From Peptococcus simiae (GTDB taxonomy: Bacteria; Bacillota; Peptococcia; Peptococcales; Peptococcaceae), in contig NZ_JBJUVG010000004.1 of assembly GCF_046097595.1 (NCBI RefSeq), positions 1 to 64,000 on the forward strand: a stretch of DNA of 64,000 bases, written 5' to 3'. Below the pieces are notes generated by a model that did no database searches, was not told where the DNA came from, and was given only the letters and a program-made list of their open reading frames with translations. Each line of letters starts with the position of its first letter. The first letter of the stretch is position 1. Below are positions 7,603 through 15,958 of this stretch, piece after piece. A program made the position numbers and the translations under genes.

Positions 7603-8856
7603 TTAGCTCTTTTTCCTCTCTTGTTTTTTACGGGCGGCGTGCTTGGTGCTTTTTTTGACCTTCTTTTTCGGGCCGGTCTTGGGACCGGCCTTTTTCTTTT
7701 TCTTCTTTTTGGGGGCCTCGTCCCTATCCGGAGCCTGGCCCAAAAAGCAAAGCCCATCCTGGACGAACATGGGCTCAAAGCGGATGCCCAGTTCACGTTC
7801 GTAGACCCGCAAGGCGGCCTCGTCCCGGCCGGCCACCAAGACCACTGAGGCACCGGTGGCTTCCGGGCCCCGGGCGGTCCGGCCGGCCCGGTGGACGTAG
7901 GTTTGGGGGTCATTGGGGAAGTCCAGGTGGATGATCTGGTCTATAATGGGCAGGTCCAGGCCCCGGGCAGCCAGATCGCTGGACACGAGGATGGTGATTT
8001 CCCCTTGGCGGACGCCCTGCATGACGGCCTGGCGGGCATTTTTATGCATGCCGCTGTAGAGGCCGGCAGCGGGCAGGCCGATATGGGTCAGCCGGTCCAC
8101 AATCCGGTCAATCTGGTCCAGGGCGTTGATAAAGACCAGGCTGGTGCCGCCGTCCTGGAGGGCGAAGAGGAGCCGGCGGAGCTGGTCGAACTTGCGCTTA
8201 TCGCCGCAGGGGAGGGTCAGGTGGCGGATGCGGTCATTCAGCTTGCCTTCGCCGTCTAAGCGGAGGATGTCCCGGTTAAAGAAGAGGACCTGGTCATCGG
8301 TCAGGGAGGCGGAGGCTAAGACGGTTTGGACGTCCCGGAGGAGGCGCTTGTGGAGGTCGGCAATGTCGGCGGGCTTGCCGAGGAGGGCGTCGATTTCATC
8401 GTAGACGACGGCCCGGATGGTTTGGCCGTTGAGCTTGCGCCGGTTGAAGAGCTCCAGAAGGCGGCCGGGGGTCCCGATGACCACCGGGGGCTTGTGGGCC
8501 AGCCGGTCAATCTGGTAGCGGATATTGGCCCTGCCAAAGACGGAGGTGACGGCATCCGGGTAGCCCAGGGCCTTGGCATAGGCGGCGGCGACCCCTTCAA
8601 TCTGCTTGCAGAGTTCGGCGGTGGGGGCCACGACCAGGAGGCGGTTTTCCCTGGCGCCGAGGAGGTCATCGGTGAGGAGGGGGAGGAGGTAGGCCAGGGT
8701 CTTGCCGCTCCCGGTCATATCGGCCAGGGCCACAGAACGGCCATCGGCAATGTAGGGGAAAGCCTTGGCCTGGATCAGGGTAGGGTCTGTGATGGCAAAG
8801 AGGTCGGCTAGGGCGGCCCGGCGGGCGTCGTCCAGGCCCAGGTCGGTAAAGTTCAT
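7603..8856 (-). CDS. DEAD-box ATP-dependent RNA helicase
   Basis: 417 residues. A Q-motif-like start (FTDLGLDDAR... TLIQAKAFP) is followed by motif I MTGSGKT, TPGRLLE, motif II as DEID rather than DEAD, motif III SAS, and the second RecA lobe with ARGLDLP and HRAGRTARG. The C-terminus is a Lys-rich tail of about 35 residues likely to bind RNA. The ATG at 8856 is chosen over the upstream TTG because AAGGAG sits 8 bases before it; it overlaps the upstream stop as ATGA. A role in ribosome or mRNA metabolism is inferred from the family. Confidence 0.92.
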   Translation of the reverse strand: MNFTDLGLDDARRAALADLFAITDPTLIQAKAFPYIADGRSVALADMTGSGKTLAYLLPLLTDDLLGARENRLLVVAPTAELCKQIEGVAAAYAKALGYPDAVTSVFGRANIRYQIDRLAHKPPVVIGTPGRLLELFNRRKLNGQTIRAVVYDEIDALLGKPADIADLHKRLLRDVQTVLASASLTDDQVLFFNRDILRLDGEGKLNDRIRHLTLPCGDKRKFDQLRRLLFALQDGGTSLVFINALDQIDRIVDRLTHIGLPAAGLYSGMHKNARQAVMQGVRQGEITILVSSDLAARGLDLPIIDQIIHLDFPNDPQTYVHRAGRTARGPEATGASVVLVAGRDEAALRVYERELGIRFEPMFVQDGLCFLGQAPDRDEAPKKKKKKKAGPKTGPKKKVKKSTKHAARKKQERKKS

Positions 8857-9689
8857 CAATCTGTCTCCTTTGGCAGGTGGTCAAAAAATAGGCTGTCCAT
8901 ATCATTAGGGGCGGAAATAGGCCCCTTAAAGTAGTCGCGGGCGGTAGACATATAGGACTGGCGGCGGGCGGGGCCGGCGTCCAGGCCGGAATGGAAGAGG
9001 ACCAGGTGCTTGGCCCCGGCGGCCCGGGCGTTTTCAGCGGCCTCCTGGACCGTTGAATGGCCGATGGATTTAGGGGCAAACCGGCCCTGGCCCGGCTGGG
9101 CGATGTAGGCCTCATGGATGAGGTAGTCTGCCCCTTGGGCATAGGGGAGGCCTGGTTCCCGGAGGGGTTCATCCCCCAGGTAAACCAGGTCTTCGCCGGT
9201 TTGCAGGCGGACCTGACAGCCATACTGTTCCACCTTCTGGGCACCGATGTCGAAAAAGGTCACCTGCCAGGGGCCGATGGGGTAGGTCCGGCCATCCTCG
9301 ATAGGGATGAGTCGGATATGGCTGCCGACCAGGTCCAGGACAGCGCTGGGCAGGATGGGCCGGCAGATGGTCATCAGGGTTTCCAGGAGGGCCGGGGACC
9401 CGTAAATCCGCAGGGGCGGCCAGTCCGGGTGGCGCTGCCTGCCATGGCCGGATAGGCGCATGAGCCAGGGGGCCCCCAGGATATGGTCGGTGTGGTGGTG
9501 GGAAATAAAGACATCGGTAATGGCCTCGGCAGGCACCTGGGCCTGGCGAAAGCGGTGGAGGAGGCCGTTGCCCCCGCCGGTATCCATGAGGAAGTGGTGG
9601 CCGGCCAGGCCGTCACGTAAGAGGAGGGCGGTGGTAAAACAGTCGGTATTCATAGCGGCACCGGTGCCTAAAAAAATCAGTTCTTCCAA
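8856..9689 (-). CDS. Metallo-beta-lactamase-fold hydrolase, RNase Z-like
   Basis: 277 residues with a TTG start placed 8 bases after AGGAG. It begins FLGTGAAMNTD and contains the metal-binding HHHTDH motif, then a downstream histidine in IGHST and a C-terminal VLFHSG, the layout of the RNase Z/ElaC and phosphodiesterase group. It is shorter than typical RNase Z (about 305) and I see no clear exosite arm, so it may act on another phosphodiester. It overlaps the helicase start by 1 base and the gene upstream by 13 bases. Confidence 0.82.
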   Translation of the reverse strand: MEELIFLGTGAAMNTDCFTTALLLRDGLAGHHFLMDTGGGNGLLHRFRQAQVPAEAITDVFISHHHTDHILGAPWLMRLSGHGRQRHPDWPPLRIYGSPALLETLMTICRPILPSAVLDLVGSHIRLIPIEDGRTYPIGPWQVTFFDIGAQKVEQYGCQVRLQTGEDLVYLGDEPLREPGLPYAQGADYLIHEAYIAQPGQGRFAPKSIGHSTVQEAAENARAAGAKHLVLFHSGLDAGPARRQSYMSTARDYFKGPISAPNDMDSLFFDHLPKETD

Positions 9690-9970
9690 GGGGATGGCTC
9701 CTTTTTCTTAATAATGGTAAAGCGCAACTTGTGGCTACGCGGGAATTCTCTTTTGGCCAGTCGGCGGATTTCTTTCATGAGGGCCGGCTCAGTGGAAAAG
9801 TCGGCGGTCTTGTTTTGAAAACCGTCTTCGACCAGGGTGTAGCCGGCCGGGGTGCAGCTGACGGTAAAGCCCCGGTCGCCCTTCCAGGTCCGGACGGAAA
9901 GGGATTCATCCGGACCGAGCTTTTTCAGGGCCCGGCGGCATTCGGTTTCCAATTGGTTGATTGTAATCAT
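9677..9970 (-). CDS. Small conserved-looking protein, unknown
   Basis: 97 residues, charged, with no membrane segment. Lys/Arg are frequent, especially near the C-terminus (KLRFTIIKKKEPS). GGGGTGA precedes the ATG. It overlaps the next gene by 13 bases and is the first gene of the four-gene minus-strand operon. A likely alpha/beta small domain; no function recognised. Confidence 0.6.
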   Translation of the reverse strand: MITINQLETECRRALKKLGPDESLSVRTWKGDRGFTVSCTPAGYTLVEDGFQNKTADFSTEPALMKEIRRLAKREFPRSHKLRFTIIKKKEPSPWKN

Positions 9971-9985
9971 GGTATCACCCCGTTT

Positions 9986-9994
9986 ATTGTAGCA
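9986..9994 (-). promoter_or_regulatory. Extended -10 promoter for the minus-strand operon
   Basis: Reads TGCTACAAT on the minus strand, 16 bases upstream of the ATG of the 97-residue gene, with no clear -35. The spacing gives a very short 5' leader. Confidence 0.5.
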
Positions 9995-10007
9995 TATTCA
10001 TTAAGGA

Positions 10008-10036
10008 TTGACAGGGGCCAAGCCAGCCGTTAAAGT
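10008..10036 (+). promoter_or_regulatory. Promoter of the sortase gene
   Basis: TTGACA (10008-10013), 17 bases, then TAAAGT (10031-10036), followed by AGGAGG ahead of the ATG at 10058. Confidence 0.55.
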
Positions 10037-10057
10037 GATAAAAACAGGAGGGGTTTT

Positions 10058-10783
10058 ATGAAAAAATGGAAAGTGGCCCTCGGTCTTTGCTGCCTCTTAG
10101 TGGGCCTGGCCTTAATTATTAACCACCAGGTCGACTGGCGGGGCTATCTACATACCTGGCAGCACGTGCCCAAGGCCCCGGTGGCCGACCAAGCCCTGCC
10201 GGCACCGGCAAGCAACCCCTATGCCGGGGACATCAGCCGCTACCAGGCGGCCAATGCAGATGTCTGCGCCTGGCTGGACATGCCCGGCCTGGTCTCGACG
10301 CCGGTGGTCCAGGGGACAGATAATGACCACTATCTTACCCATGACGCCACCGGTAATTACAACCCCAACGGGGCCGCCTTTTTAGACTATGAAGAGCCGG
10401 TGGATACCGCTGACCACCTGGTCATCTATGGGCATAATATGGCCAATGGCCAGGTCTTTTCCAACCTGGACCGGCTGCTTAACCAAGAAAGCGCCGCAGC
10501 CCACCGGTCCTTCCGCCTGGCCAGCCTGGCCCAGGTCTGGGATTGCGAGATCATCGGCATTTATGATATGAACCTGGAAGACCCGGCCCAGTTTTTCAGC
10601 TACAACAGCTGGCTGGTTTGGGGTGGGGAAAAAGACGCCCTCAGCTACCTGGCCGGCCTGGCCCCCAGCGAGCGGGTCCGGCTGGATACACCGGTTCAGG
10701 CGACCGACCGGCTGGTCACCCTGTCCACCTGCGACAATGCCCAAAACGACGCCCGGATCCTCATCGTGGCCGTCCGTAAATAA
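10058..10783 (+). CDS. srtB: Class B sortase
   Basis: 241 residues. An N-terminal hydrophobic anchor (about 6-22) is followed by the transpeptidase domain. Catalytic residues are visible: H126 in YGHN, C225 in TLSTCD and R233 in DARILIV, matching class B spacing with the long helix-containing insertion between His and Cys. Class B sortases attach surface or haem-uptake proteins, or build pili, by cleaving NPQTN- or NPxTx-type signals. No obvious substrate lies next to it; the large surface protein at 39319 uses SLH domains and lacks a sorting signal. It has its own promoter and a UUCG-loop terminator, so it is monocistronic. Confidence 0.92.
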   Translation: MKKWKVALGLCCLLVGLALIINHQVDWRGYLHTWQHVPKAPVADQALPAPASNPYAGDISRYQAANADVCAWLDMPGLVSTPVVQGTDNDHYLTHDATGNYNPNGAAFLDYEEPVDTADHLVIYGHNMANGQVFSNLDRLLNQESAAAHRSFRLASLAQVWDCEIIGIYDMNLEDPAQFFSYNSWLVWGGEKDALSYLAGLAPSERVRLDTPVQATDRLVTLSTCDNAQNDARILIVAVRK

Positions 10784-10802
10784 GTTCATTTATTTTCATA
10801 AC

Positions 10803-10823
10803 AACCGCTTCGGCGGTTTTTTT
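10803..10823 (+). terminator. Terminator of the sortase gene
   Basis: AACCGC-TTCG-GCGGTT stem-loop followed by a T run to 10823. Confidence 0.9.
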
Positions 10824-10863
10824 ATGGGCAAAAGTAGCCAGCCGGCCAAAAAGGGCAGAAAAA

Positions 10864-10888
10864 AACCTGCCGCTTGTCGCAGCAGGTT
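10864..10888 (-). terminator. Minus-strand terminator, copy 1 of a 30-bp duplicate
   Basis: On the minus strand AACCTGC (10888-10882) pairs with GCAGGTT (10870-10864), followed by T residues. The 30 bases at 10860-10889 are identical to 11210-11239. This copy ends the 36-codon membrane peptide gene. Confidence 0.85.
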
Positions 10889-10901
10889 GGGGCTAGGCCG
10901 G

Positions 10902-11012
10902 TCAATCCCCCCGGCTTTTATAAATTTGGTAGACCATGTAGTAGAGGCAGAAGACGGCCAGAACGGCCCCAAGGAAGAGCGCAAACAAGACTAAAGTAAG
11001 AAACATGCCCAT
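10902..11012 (-). CDS. 36-residue single-pass membrane peptide
   Basis: An ATG frame preceded by AGGTGG ten bases upstream encodes a peptide starting MGMFLTLVLFALFLGAVLAV, with one hydrophobic helix (about 3-22), an aromatic border (FCLYYMVYQIY) and a basic tail KSRGD. It lies between two identical terminators and has its own extended -10 at 11096-11104, so it appears to be an independent transcript. It resembles small regulatory or accessory membrane proteins in general form only. The next gene upstream on this strand is the copper ATPase, which makes a partnership with that pump possible. Confidence 0.6.
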   Translation of the reverse strand: MGMFLTLVLFALFLGAVLAVFCLYYMVYQIYKSRGD

Positions 11013-11095
11013 GGTACATCAACCACCTAACAATAAGTTTTGGGTCTTATCCAAGATAAGATTTTTGGCACAAGATGACGGTTCTGCTTAGTTTA

Positions 11096-11104
11096 AGTAT
11101 AGCA
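11096..11104 (-). promoter_or_regulatory. Extended -10 promoter of the membrane peptide
   Basis: TGCTATACT on the minus strand. Between it and the ATG lies a hairpin, TCTTATC-CAA-GATAAGA (11045-11061), which could be a leader structure or operator. Confidence 0.5.
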
Positions 11105-11213
11105 CAGGGTAGCCTTGTTTTTCACCTGGTTTATACTTTTTGATAGCCTTTTTTTTATGCCGGTCACCTGCATCTATAGCTTTAGTAGGACCGGGTCTTT
11201 CCCGGTAATAAAA

Positions 11214-11238
11214 AACCTGCCGCTTGTCGCAGCAGGTT
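11214..11238 (-). terminator. Terminator of copA, copy 2 of the 30-bp duplicate
   Basis: Same stem and T run as at 10864-10888, 8 bases after the copA stop codon. A further hairpin (ACCGGG-TCTTT-CCCGGT, 11190-11206) lies just beyond. Confidence 0.88.
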
Positions 11239-11245
11239 GAGGGCC

Positions 11246-11476
11246 TTAACCGAATAGGCCTTTCTTTTCGCTGATCCCGGTAACGGTGTAGCCGGCATCG
11301 CTGATGACTTTTTTGATGGCTTCATCTTTGACCTCGCCATCATAGCTGATGACCGCTTCTTTCTTTTCCAGGTTGACTTTCACCTTGCTGACGCCATCCA
11401 GGCCTTCCAGGGCCTTGCCGGCGGCGGCTTGGCAGTGGGCACAGTGCATGCCGTCAATACCGATGACTTTTTTCAT
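11246..11476 (-). CDS. Nested CopZ-like copper chaperone from an internal start
   Basis: In frame at the 3' end of copA, an ATG (11476-11474) is preceded by AGAAGGAGA with an ideal 8-base spacing. Initiation here would give a free 76-residue protein, MKKVIGIDGMHCAHCQ onward, with the GMHCAHC copper site and the babbab fold of CopZ-type chaperones. The same residues are also the C-terminal domain of the full-length ATPase. This would supply pump and chaperone from one reading frame, comparable in outcome with the frameshift product of E. coli copA. Translation from this site is inferred, not shown. Confidence 0.5.
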   Translation of the reverse strand: MKKVIGIDGMHCAHCQAAAGKALEGLDGVSKVKVNLEKKEAVISYDGEVKDEAIKKVISDAGYTVTGISEKKGLFG

Positions 11477-14080
11477 ATGCTCGTCTCCTTCTGATGATGG
11501 TGCGGGTGCCGGGTCGCTTTCCCCTGCCGGCGCGGCGGGGGAAAGGACCGGGGCCCCTTCCTCTAGGGCTGGGGTGACCGGGTAGCTGCCGGTGAAGGTC
11601 CGCAGGCGTAGGCCGTTGGTCACAACAAAGATAGAGGATAAACTCATTGCGGCAGCGGCAAACATTGGATTCAGGTGAATCCCAAGGGGTATATAGAGCA
11701 GCCCTGCCGCAATGGGGATACACAAGATGTTATAGAAAAAGGCCCAGAAGAGGTTCTGCTTGATGGTCCGGAGGGTGGCTGCCGAAAGCTCAAAGGCCCG
11801 GGCAATATCCAGGAGATCGCTCCGCATGAGAACCACATCCGCCGATTCGATGGCGATATCCGTCCCGGCGCCGATGGCCAGACCGGTATCGGCCCGGGCC
11901 AGGGCCGGGGCGTCGTTGATGCCATCGCCGACCATGGCAACCTTTTCCTGCTGGTCTTGGAGGGCCTGGATGGCCTTGTCCTTGTCCTGGGGGAGGACTT
12001 CGGCAATGACCTGGTCAATGCCCGTTTCCCGGGCAATGGCATCGGCGGTCAGCCGGGTGTCCCCGGTGAGCATCATGGCCTTGACGCCCAGGTCGTGGAG
12101 GGCGGCAACTGCCTGGGCCGATGAGGGCTTGACCGCATCCTGGACCGCCAGCATACCGAGCAGCTGGCTTTCATTGGCCAGGTAGAGGGGGGTCTTGCCT
12201 TCCTTGGCCAGGTTTTCGGCCTTTTTATCCGCTCCCCGGCAGTCCACCCGGAGTTCATCCATGAGGGACCGGTTGCCGGCGTAGATTTTTTCGCCGGCAA
12301 CCCGGGCGCTGACCCCCTGGCCGCTGTGGCTCATAAAGTCCCGGGCGGTCAGGTCAGTGAGGGCCAGCCGGTCGGCGGCCTCGACAATGGCCTTGGCCAC
12401 CGGGTGTTCGCTGGCGGCCTCCAGGGCATAGGCCTGGCGGAGCAAGAGGGCCTGGCCTTGGCCCTGGAAGGGGATGACATCGGTCAGTTCCGGCCGCCCT
12501 TCGGTGATGGTCCCGGTCTTGTCCATGACAACGGTGGTCGTGTAGTGGAGGTTCTCCAGGGCCTCAGCGCTCTTAAAGAGGATGCCCATCCGGGCCCCCT
12601 TGCCGGTGCCGACCATAATGGCCACCGGGGTGGCCAGGCCCAGGGCACAGGGGCAGGAGATGACCAGGACGGAAACGGCCGTCGATAGGGCAAATTCAGC
12701 CCCGTAGCCCAGGAGCAGCCAGACGGCGGCGGTGACCAGGGCAATGACCATGACCGCCGGGACAAAGATAGCCGACACCCGGTCGGCCAAGCGGGCGATG
12801 GGGGCCTTGCCGGCATTGGCATCGGCCACCAGGGCCACAATATGGGCCAGGGTGGTATCGGCCCCCACCCGGGTGACTTCCATCCGCAGGGCCCCGGTGG
12901 TATTAATGGTGGCCCCAGTGAGGCTGTCGCCCGGTCCCTTCTCGACCGGGAGGGGCTCGCCGGTTAGGGCGCTTTCGTCAACGGCGGACCGGCCGCTGTG
13001 GACCCGGCCGTCGACCGGGATCCGGCCGCCGGGGCGGACTTCTAAGATATCACCCACTTGGACCTGGGCGGTGGGGACGGTGCGGACCTGGCCGCTGGTT
13101 GGGTCCACCAGGAAGGCCTCTTCAGGGGCCAATTCCATGAGGCCGGTGATGGCATCGGTGGTCCGGCCCTTGGACCGGGCCTCCAGGTACTTGCCCACGC
13201 TGATGAGGGTCACAATCATGGCGGCAGATTCAAAGTAGAGCTGGTGACGGTAGCTATTCACCAGGGCCAGGTCGCCGGTCGCATAGCCCTGGCTGATCCG
13301 CCACATGGCAAAGAGACCGTAGAGGAAGGCCGCTGACGCCCCTATGGCCACCAGGCTGTCCATATTGGGCGCCAGGTGGCGGAGGCCCTTAAAGCCGTTG
13401 ATGAAGAACTTGCGGTTAATGACGAGGACCGGGAGGGTTAAGAGGAGCTGGAGGCCGGCATAGCGGAGGGCCGCCGCCTCCCCGATGAGCCAGTCCGGTA
13501 GGGGCAGGCCGACCATGGGCCCCATGCTAACGGTCATCAGGGGGATTAAGAGGACCAGGGATAGGATGATCCGCCGTTTGATGGCTGCCGCCTCCTGGTG
13601 CTGGGCGGCCGAAGGGTCCTCGGTCAGGACGGCTTGCCGGTCCGCCGGGCTGGCGGCGTAGCCGGCCTGGTCCACAGCCTGAACGATGGCCTCTGCTGTT
13701 GCCGGCGCTTGGTAGGCCACCTCCATGGTCCCGGCCAGGAGGTTGACGGCGACGGCATGGACCCCGTCCAGTCGGTTAACGGCCTTTTCCACATTGGCCT
13801 GGCAGGCGGCACAGGTCATGCCGGTGACCTTAAAGACCTGCCCTTGGCCGGTCGAATGGGTCGGGGCCTCCTTATCCGTAATGGTATAGCCGGCTTTTTC
13901 GACGGCGGTGGCGATGGCTGCCGGGTCAGCCGGACCGGTAACAGTCATATCGCCGGTCAGGAGGTTCACTTTCACGTCGGTGACATCCGGGACCTGACGG
14001 ACCCGGCGTTCCACCGTGGCCTGGCAGGCCGCACAGGACATCCCACCGACCTGGAAGCGGTGTTCTTGAGAGGGGGGCAT
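11246..14080 (-). CDS. copA: Copper-exporting P1B-type ATPase with C-terminal CopZ domain
   Basis: 944 residues using the ATG at 14080 (AAAGGA 8 bases upstream; the ATG at 14086 is too close). Two N-terminal heavy-metal domains carry GMSCAAC and GMTCAAC. Then come membrane helices, the actuator motif TGEPLPVEKG, the membrane copper site CPCALGLATP, the phosphorylation site DKTGTITEGRP, and the ATP-binding hinge GDGINDAPALARAD. After the last helices there is an Ala/Pro/Glu linker and an unusual third metal domain at the C-terminus (GMHCAHC). The family exports Cu(I) across the membrane. No CsoR or CopY regulator is adjacent. It is followed by a strong terminator. Confidence 0.95.
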   Translation of the reverse strand: MPPSQEHRFQVGGMSCAACQATVERRVRQVPDVTDVKVNLLTGDMTVTGPADPAAIATAVEKAGYTITDKEAPTHSTGQGQVFKVTGMTCAACQANVEKAVNRLDGVHAVAVNLLAGTMEVAYQAPATAEAIVQAVDQAGYAASPADRQAVLTEDPSAAQHQEAAAIKRRIILSLVLLIPLMTVSMGPMVGLPLPDWLIGEAAALRYAGLQLLLTLPVLVINRKFFINGFKGLRHLAPNMDSLVAIGASAAFLYGLFAMWRISQGYATGDLALVNSYRHQLYFESAAMIVTLISVGKYLEARSKGRTTDAITGLMELAPEEAFLVDPTSGQVRTVPTAQVQVGDILEVRPGGRIPVDGRVHSGRSAVDESALTGEPLPVEKGPGDSLTGATINTTGALRMEVTRVGADTTLAHIVALVADANAGKAPIARLADRVSAIFVPAVMVIALVTAAVWLLLGYGAEFALSTAVSVLVISCPCALGLATPVAIMVGTGKGARMGILFKSAEALENLHYTTTVVMDKTGTITEGRPELTDVIPFQGQGQALLLRQAYALEAASEHPVAKAIVEAADRLALTDLTARDFMSHSGQGVSARVAGEKIYAGNRSLMDELRVDCRGADKKAENLAKEGKTPLYLANESQLLGMLAVQDAVKPSSAQAVAALHDLGVKAMMLTGDTRLTADAIARETGIDQVIAEVLPQDKDKAIQALQDQQEKVAMVGDGINDAPALARADTGLAIGAGTDIAIESADVVLMRSDLLDIARAFELSAATLRTIKQNLFWAFFYNILCIPIAAGLLYIPLGIHLNPMFAAAAMSLSSIFVVTNGLRLRTFTGSYPVTPALEEGAPVLSPAAPAGESDPAPAPSSEGDEHMKKVIGIDGMHCAHCQAAAGKALEGLDGVSKVKVNLEKKEAVISYDGEVKDEAIKKVISDAGYTVTGISEKKGLFG

Positions 14081-14207
14081 AAGCATCTTCCTTTATATAT
14101 AATAGAGTAATATAAGTGGCTACATACAAGTTTGAGCCCTCTAACTCCTACTTAACCAAAAGGACCGCCTTTAACACAGGGGACCGGTGGCATGGCCGGG
14201 CGAACTA

Positions 14208-14216
14208 TGCTAAAAT
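14208..14216 (+). promoter_or_regulatory. Extended -10 promoter for the rRNA methyltransferase
   Basis: TGCTAAAAT about 55 bases upstream of the ATG at 14271; no clear -35. Confidence 0.45.
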
Positions 14217-14270
14217 AACAAGTATAAAAGTAGCGGTATTTTTGCAGCAGACGGTTGAAAGAGGTTATCT

Positions 14271-15050
14271 ATGAAGAAGATTGAGTCGGATAAAAATCAA
14301 TGGATCAAGCGGATGCATGCCCTGGAAAAGCGGAAGTACCGGCTGGCCTTTGAACAGTTCGTTGCCGAGGGGCGGCGGTTTGTTGAAGAGGCTTTGGCCA
14401 GCGGGGCAGCGGTCCATGCCGTTTTAATTGCTGATGGCAGCGAAGATAAATATACGGAACTCTTAAAGGATTACGAGGGGCCCGTTCTCCTGGTCCCTGA
14501 ACAAATCTTAAACCAGGCCATGGCCACGGTCAATCCCCAGGATATTGCCGCCATTGTCAGCTTCCCGGACTGGAGCGAAACCCCCTGGCCGGATATGCAG
14601 ACGGTGGTCGTGGTAGACGGCGTCCAGGATCCGGGCAACCTGGGGACCATCATCCGGACCACCATGGCCAGCGGCGCCGATGCCGTCTTCTGCCTCAAGG
14701 GGACGGTGGACTTTACCAACCGGAAGGTCCTCCGGGCCACCATGGGGACGATTTTCTCCCTCCCGGTCTATATGATTGAGGACGTGGAGGAGGTCATCCA
14801 TGTCCTGCGGAAGTATGGCTTCCACTTTGTGGTGGCCGATGCCGACGGGGTCCCCTATGATGAGGCCGACCTGCCCGATAAGATTGCCCTTATTCTGGGC
14901 AATGAAGGCAATGGCCCGGAACAGATCGAAGAATACGACCAGGTCATCTCCATTCCCCTGGAACGGGGCGTTGAATCCCTGAATGTGGCCGTCGCCGGCG
15001 GCATTTTAATGTACCATATCCGGTCCTTGCGCCGGCAGAAGGAGGGCTAA
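14271..15050 (+). CDS. TrmH/SpoU-family 2'-O-ribose RNA methyltransferase
   Basis: 259 residues. An N-terminal substrate-binding domain (about 1-105) reads KRKYRLAFEQFVAEGRRFVEEAL, the L30e-like domain of RlmB/TsnR relatives. The SPOUT catalytic domain carries motif 1 DGVQDPGNLGTIIRT, motif 2 ILGNEGNGP and motif 3 IPLERGVESLNVAVAGGI, which build the SAM-binding knot. Members methylate rRNA or tRNA ribose; the exact nucleotide cannot be assigned. GAAAGAGG lies upstream of the ATG. Two small membrane protein genes follow closely. Confidence 0.93.
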   Translation: MKKIESDKNQWIKRMHALEKRKYRLAFEQFVAEGRRFVEEALASGAAVHAVLIADGSEDKYTELLKDYEGPVLLVPEQILNQAMATVNPQDIAAIVSFPDWSETPWPDMQTVVVVDGVQDPGNLGTIIRTTMASGADAVFCLKGTVDFTNRKVLRATMGTIFSLPVYMIEDVEEVIHVLRKYGFHFVVADADGVPYDEADLPDKIALILGNEGNGPEQIEEYDQVISIPLERGVESLNVAVAGGILMYHIRSLRRQKEG

Positions 15051-15051
15051 G

Positions 15052-15435
15052 ATGGAAGCAGAAGCAAAGGCGGGTTTTTTACGCACCCTCTTTGAGGGGG
15101 CCGGGACTGGGCTCTACCTGGTCTGGCTCCTCTTGTACGCCGCTCTGGTCCAGGGCCTGCTGGAAGACTTTTCCGGCGGGACCGCCCTGCTCCTCCTGGT
15201 GATTTTAACCACCGTGCAAATCATGGCCTCCCTCCTCTACCAGGGGGGCGTTCGCCGCCGGCTCAGCTGGGTCTGGATGGTCAGCACCGGCCTGCAGACG
15301 GTCTACCTGGTCTATCTTTGGATTACCGTAGCCACCGGTTTTGGTCAGGGCCTATTTTGCCTTTATACCATTGCTGTGAATGCCCTGCTCTTCATTCCGG
15401 CAGGGTGGTTTGCCCGGCAAAAGGATGTTTTTTAA
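15052..15435 (+). CDS. Small membrane protein, unknown
   Basis: 127 residues starting 2 bases after the methyltransferase stop, with GGAGG inside the end of that gene. Four hydrophobic segments (about 17-38, 43-63, 73-93 and 99-119) and a short basic tail ARQKDVF. Related in size and topology to the next gene, so the two may form a pair. No recognised domain. Confidence 0.65.
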   Translation: MEAEAKAGFLRTLFEGAGTGLYLVWLLLYAALVQGLLEDFSGGTALLLLVILTTVQIMASLLYQGGVRRRLSWVWMVSTGLQTVYLVYLWITVATGFGQGLFCLYTIAVNALLFIPAGWFARQKDVF

Positions 15436-15456
15436 TTAATTAGGAGGATGAATGAT

Positions 15457-15867
15457 ATGGAAAACAGGTTGCCCGGCAGCACAGGCCGTCAGCTTGGTCT
15501 GGAGCTTCTCTTTTTACTCTTGTTTTGCATTTGGTCCGGGGCTTACTTTTACCAGCAAATGACCGGGATTGCTATTTTTTATGAAATGACAGATTTTATC
15601 ACCTTTATGCTGATGGCAGGGGTCTATGGCTTTTTTTCCCTCTTTCTCTTGGATTTTGCCCGGACCTGGCTTTATTATCCCTGGGGGGCCATTAACTTTT
15701 GCCTCCTGGCTTTCGCTGTTTACCGGCTGGTGGCCATGCTTGACCAAGGGCTCTTCTGCCTGGTCTTAAATGTGGTCCTGGTCCTGGTGCCGGCAGTTCT
15801 TTTCGGCATCATGTGCTTTCACTTAAGCCGGCGGGAGCGGCTGGCGGCTAAGGTATATCTGAGCTAA
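15457..15867 (+). CDS. Small membrane protein, unknown
   Basis: 136 residues with four hydrophobic segments. The ATG at 15457 is chosen because TAGGAGG ends 9 bases upstream, while the in-frame ATG at 15448 touches it directly. The C-terminus SRRERLAAKVYLS is basic and probably cytoplasmic. It ends a three-gene operon closed by the terminator at 15874. Confidence 0.65.
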   Translation: MENRLPGSTGRQLGLELLFLLLFCIWSGAYFYQQMTGIAIFYEMTDFITFMLMAGVYGFFSLFLLDFARTWLYYPWGAINFCLLAFAVYRLVAMLDQGLFCLVLNVVLVLVPAVLFGIMCFHLSRRERLAAKVYLS

Positions 15868-15873
15868 AAAAGG

Positions 15874-15896
15874 AGCACCGCCTTGGCGGTGCTTTT
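15874..15896 (+). terminator. Intrinsic terminator
   Basis: AGCACCGC with GCGGTGCT around a short loop, followed by four T. Confidence 0.88.
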
Positions 15897-15958
15897 CACT
15901 TGGACGATAATGGAAAATCCCTGGACTGGTCAGGTAAGGCCGGAGTAGGAGGAAGATC

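Noticed and set aside
10860..11239. Possible insertion sequence defined by the duplicated 30-bp element
   Set aside because: The copies are direct repeats that are functional terminators for minus-strand genes; no transposase or inverted ends are present between them.
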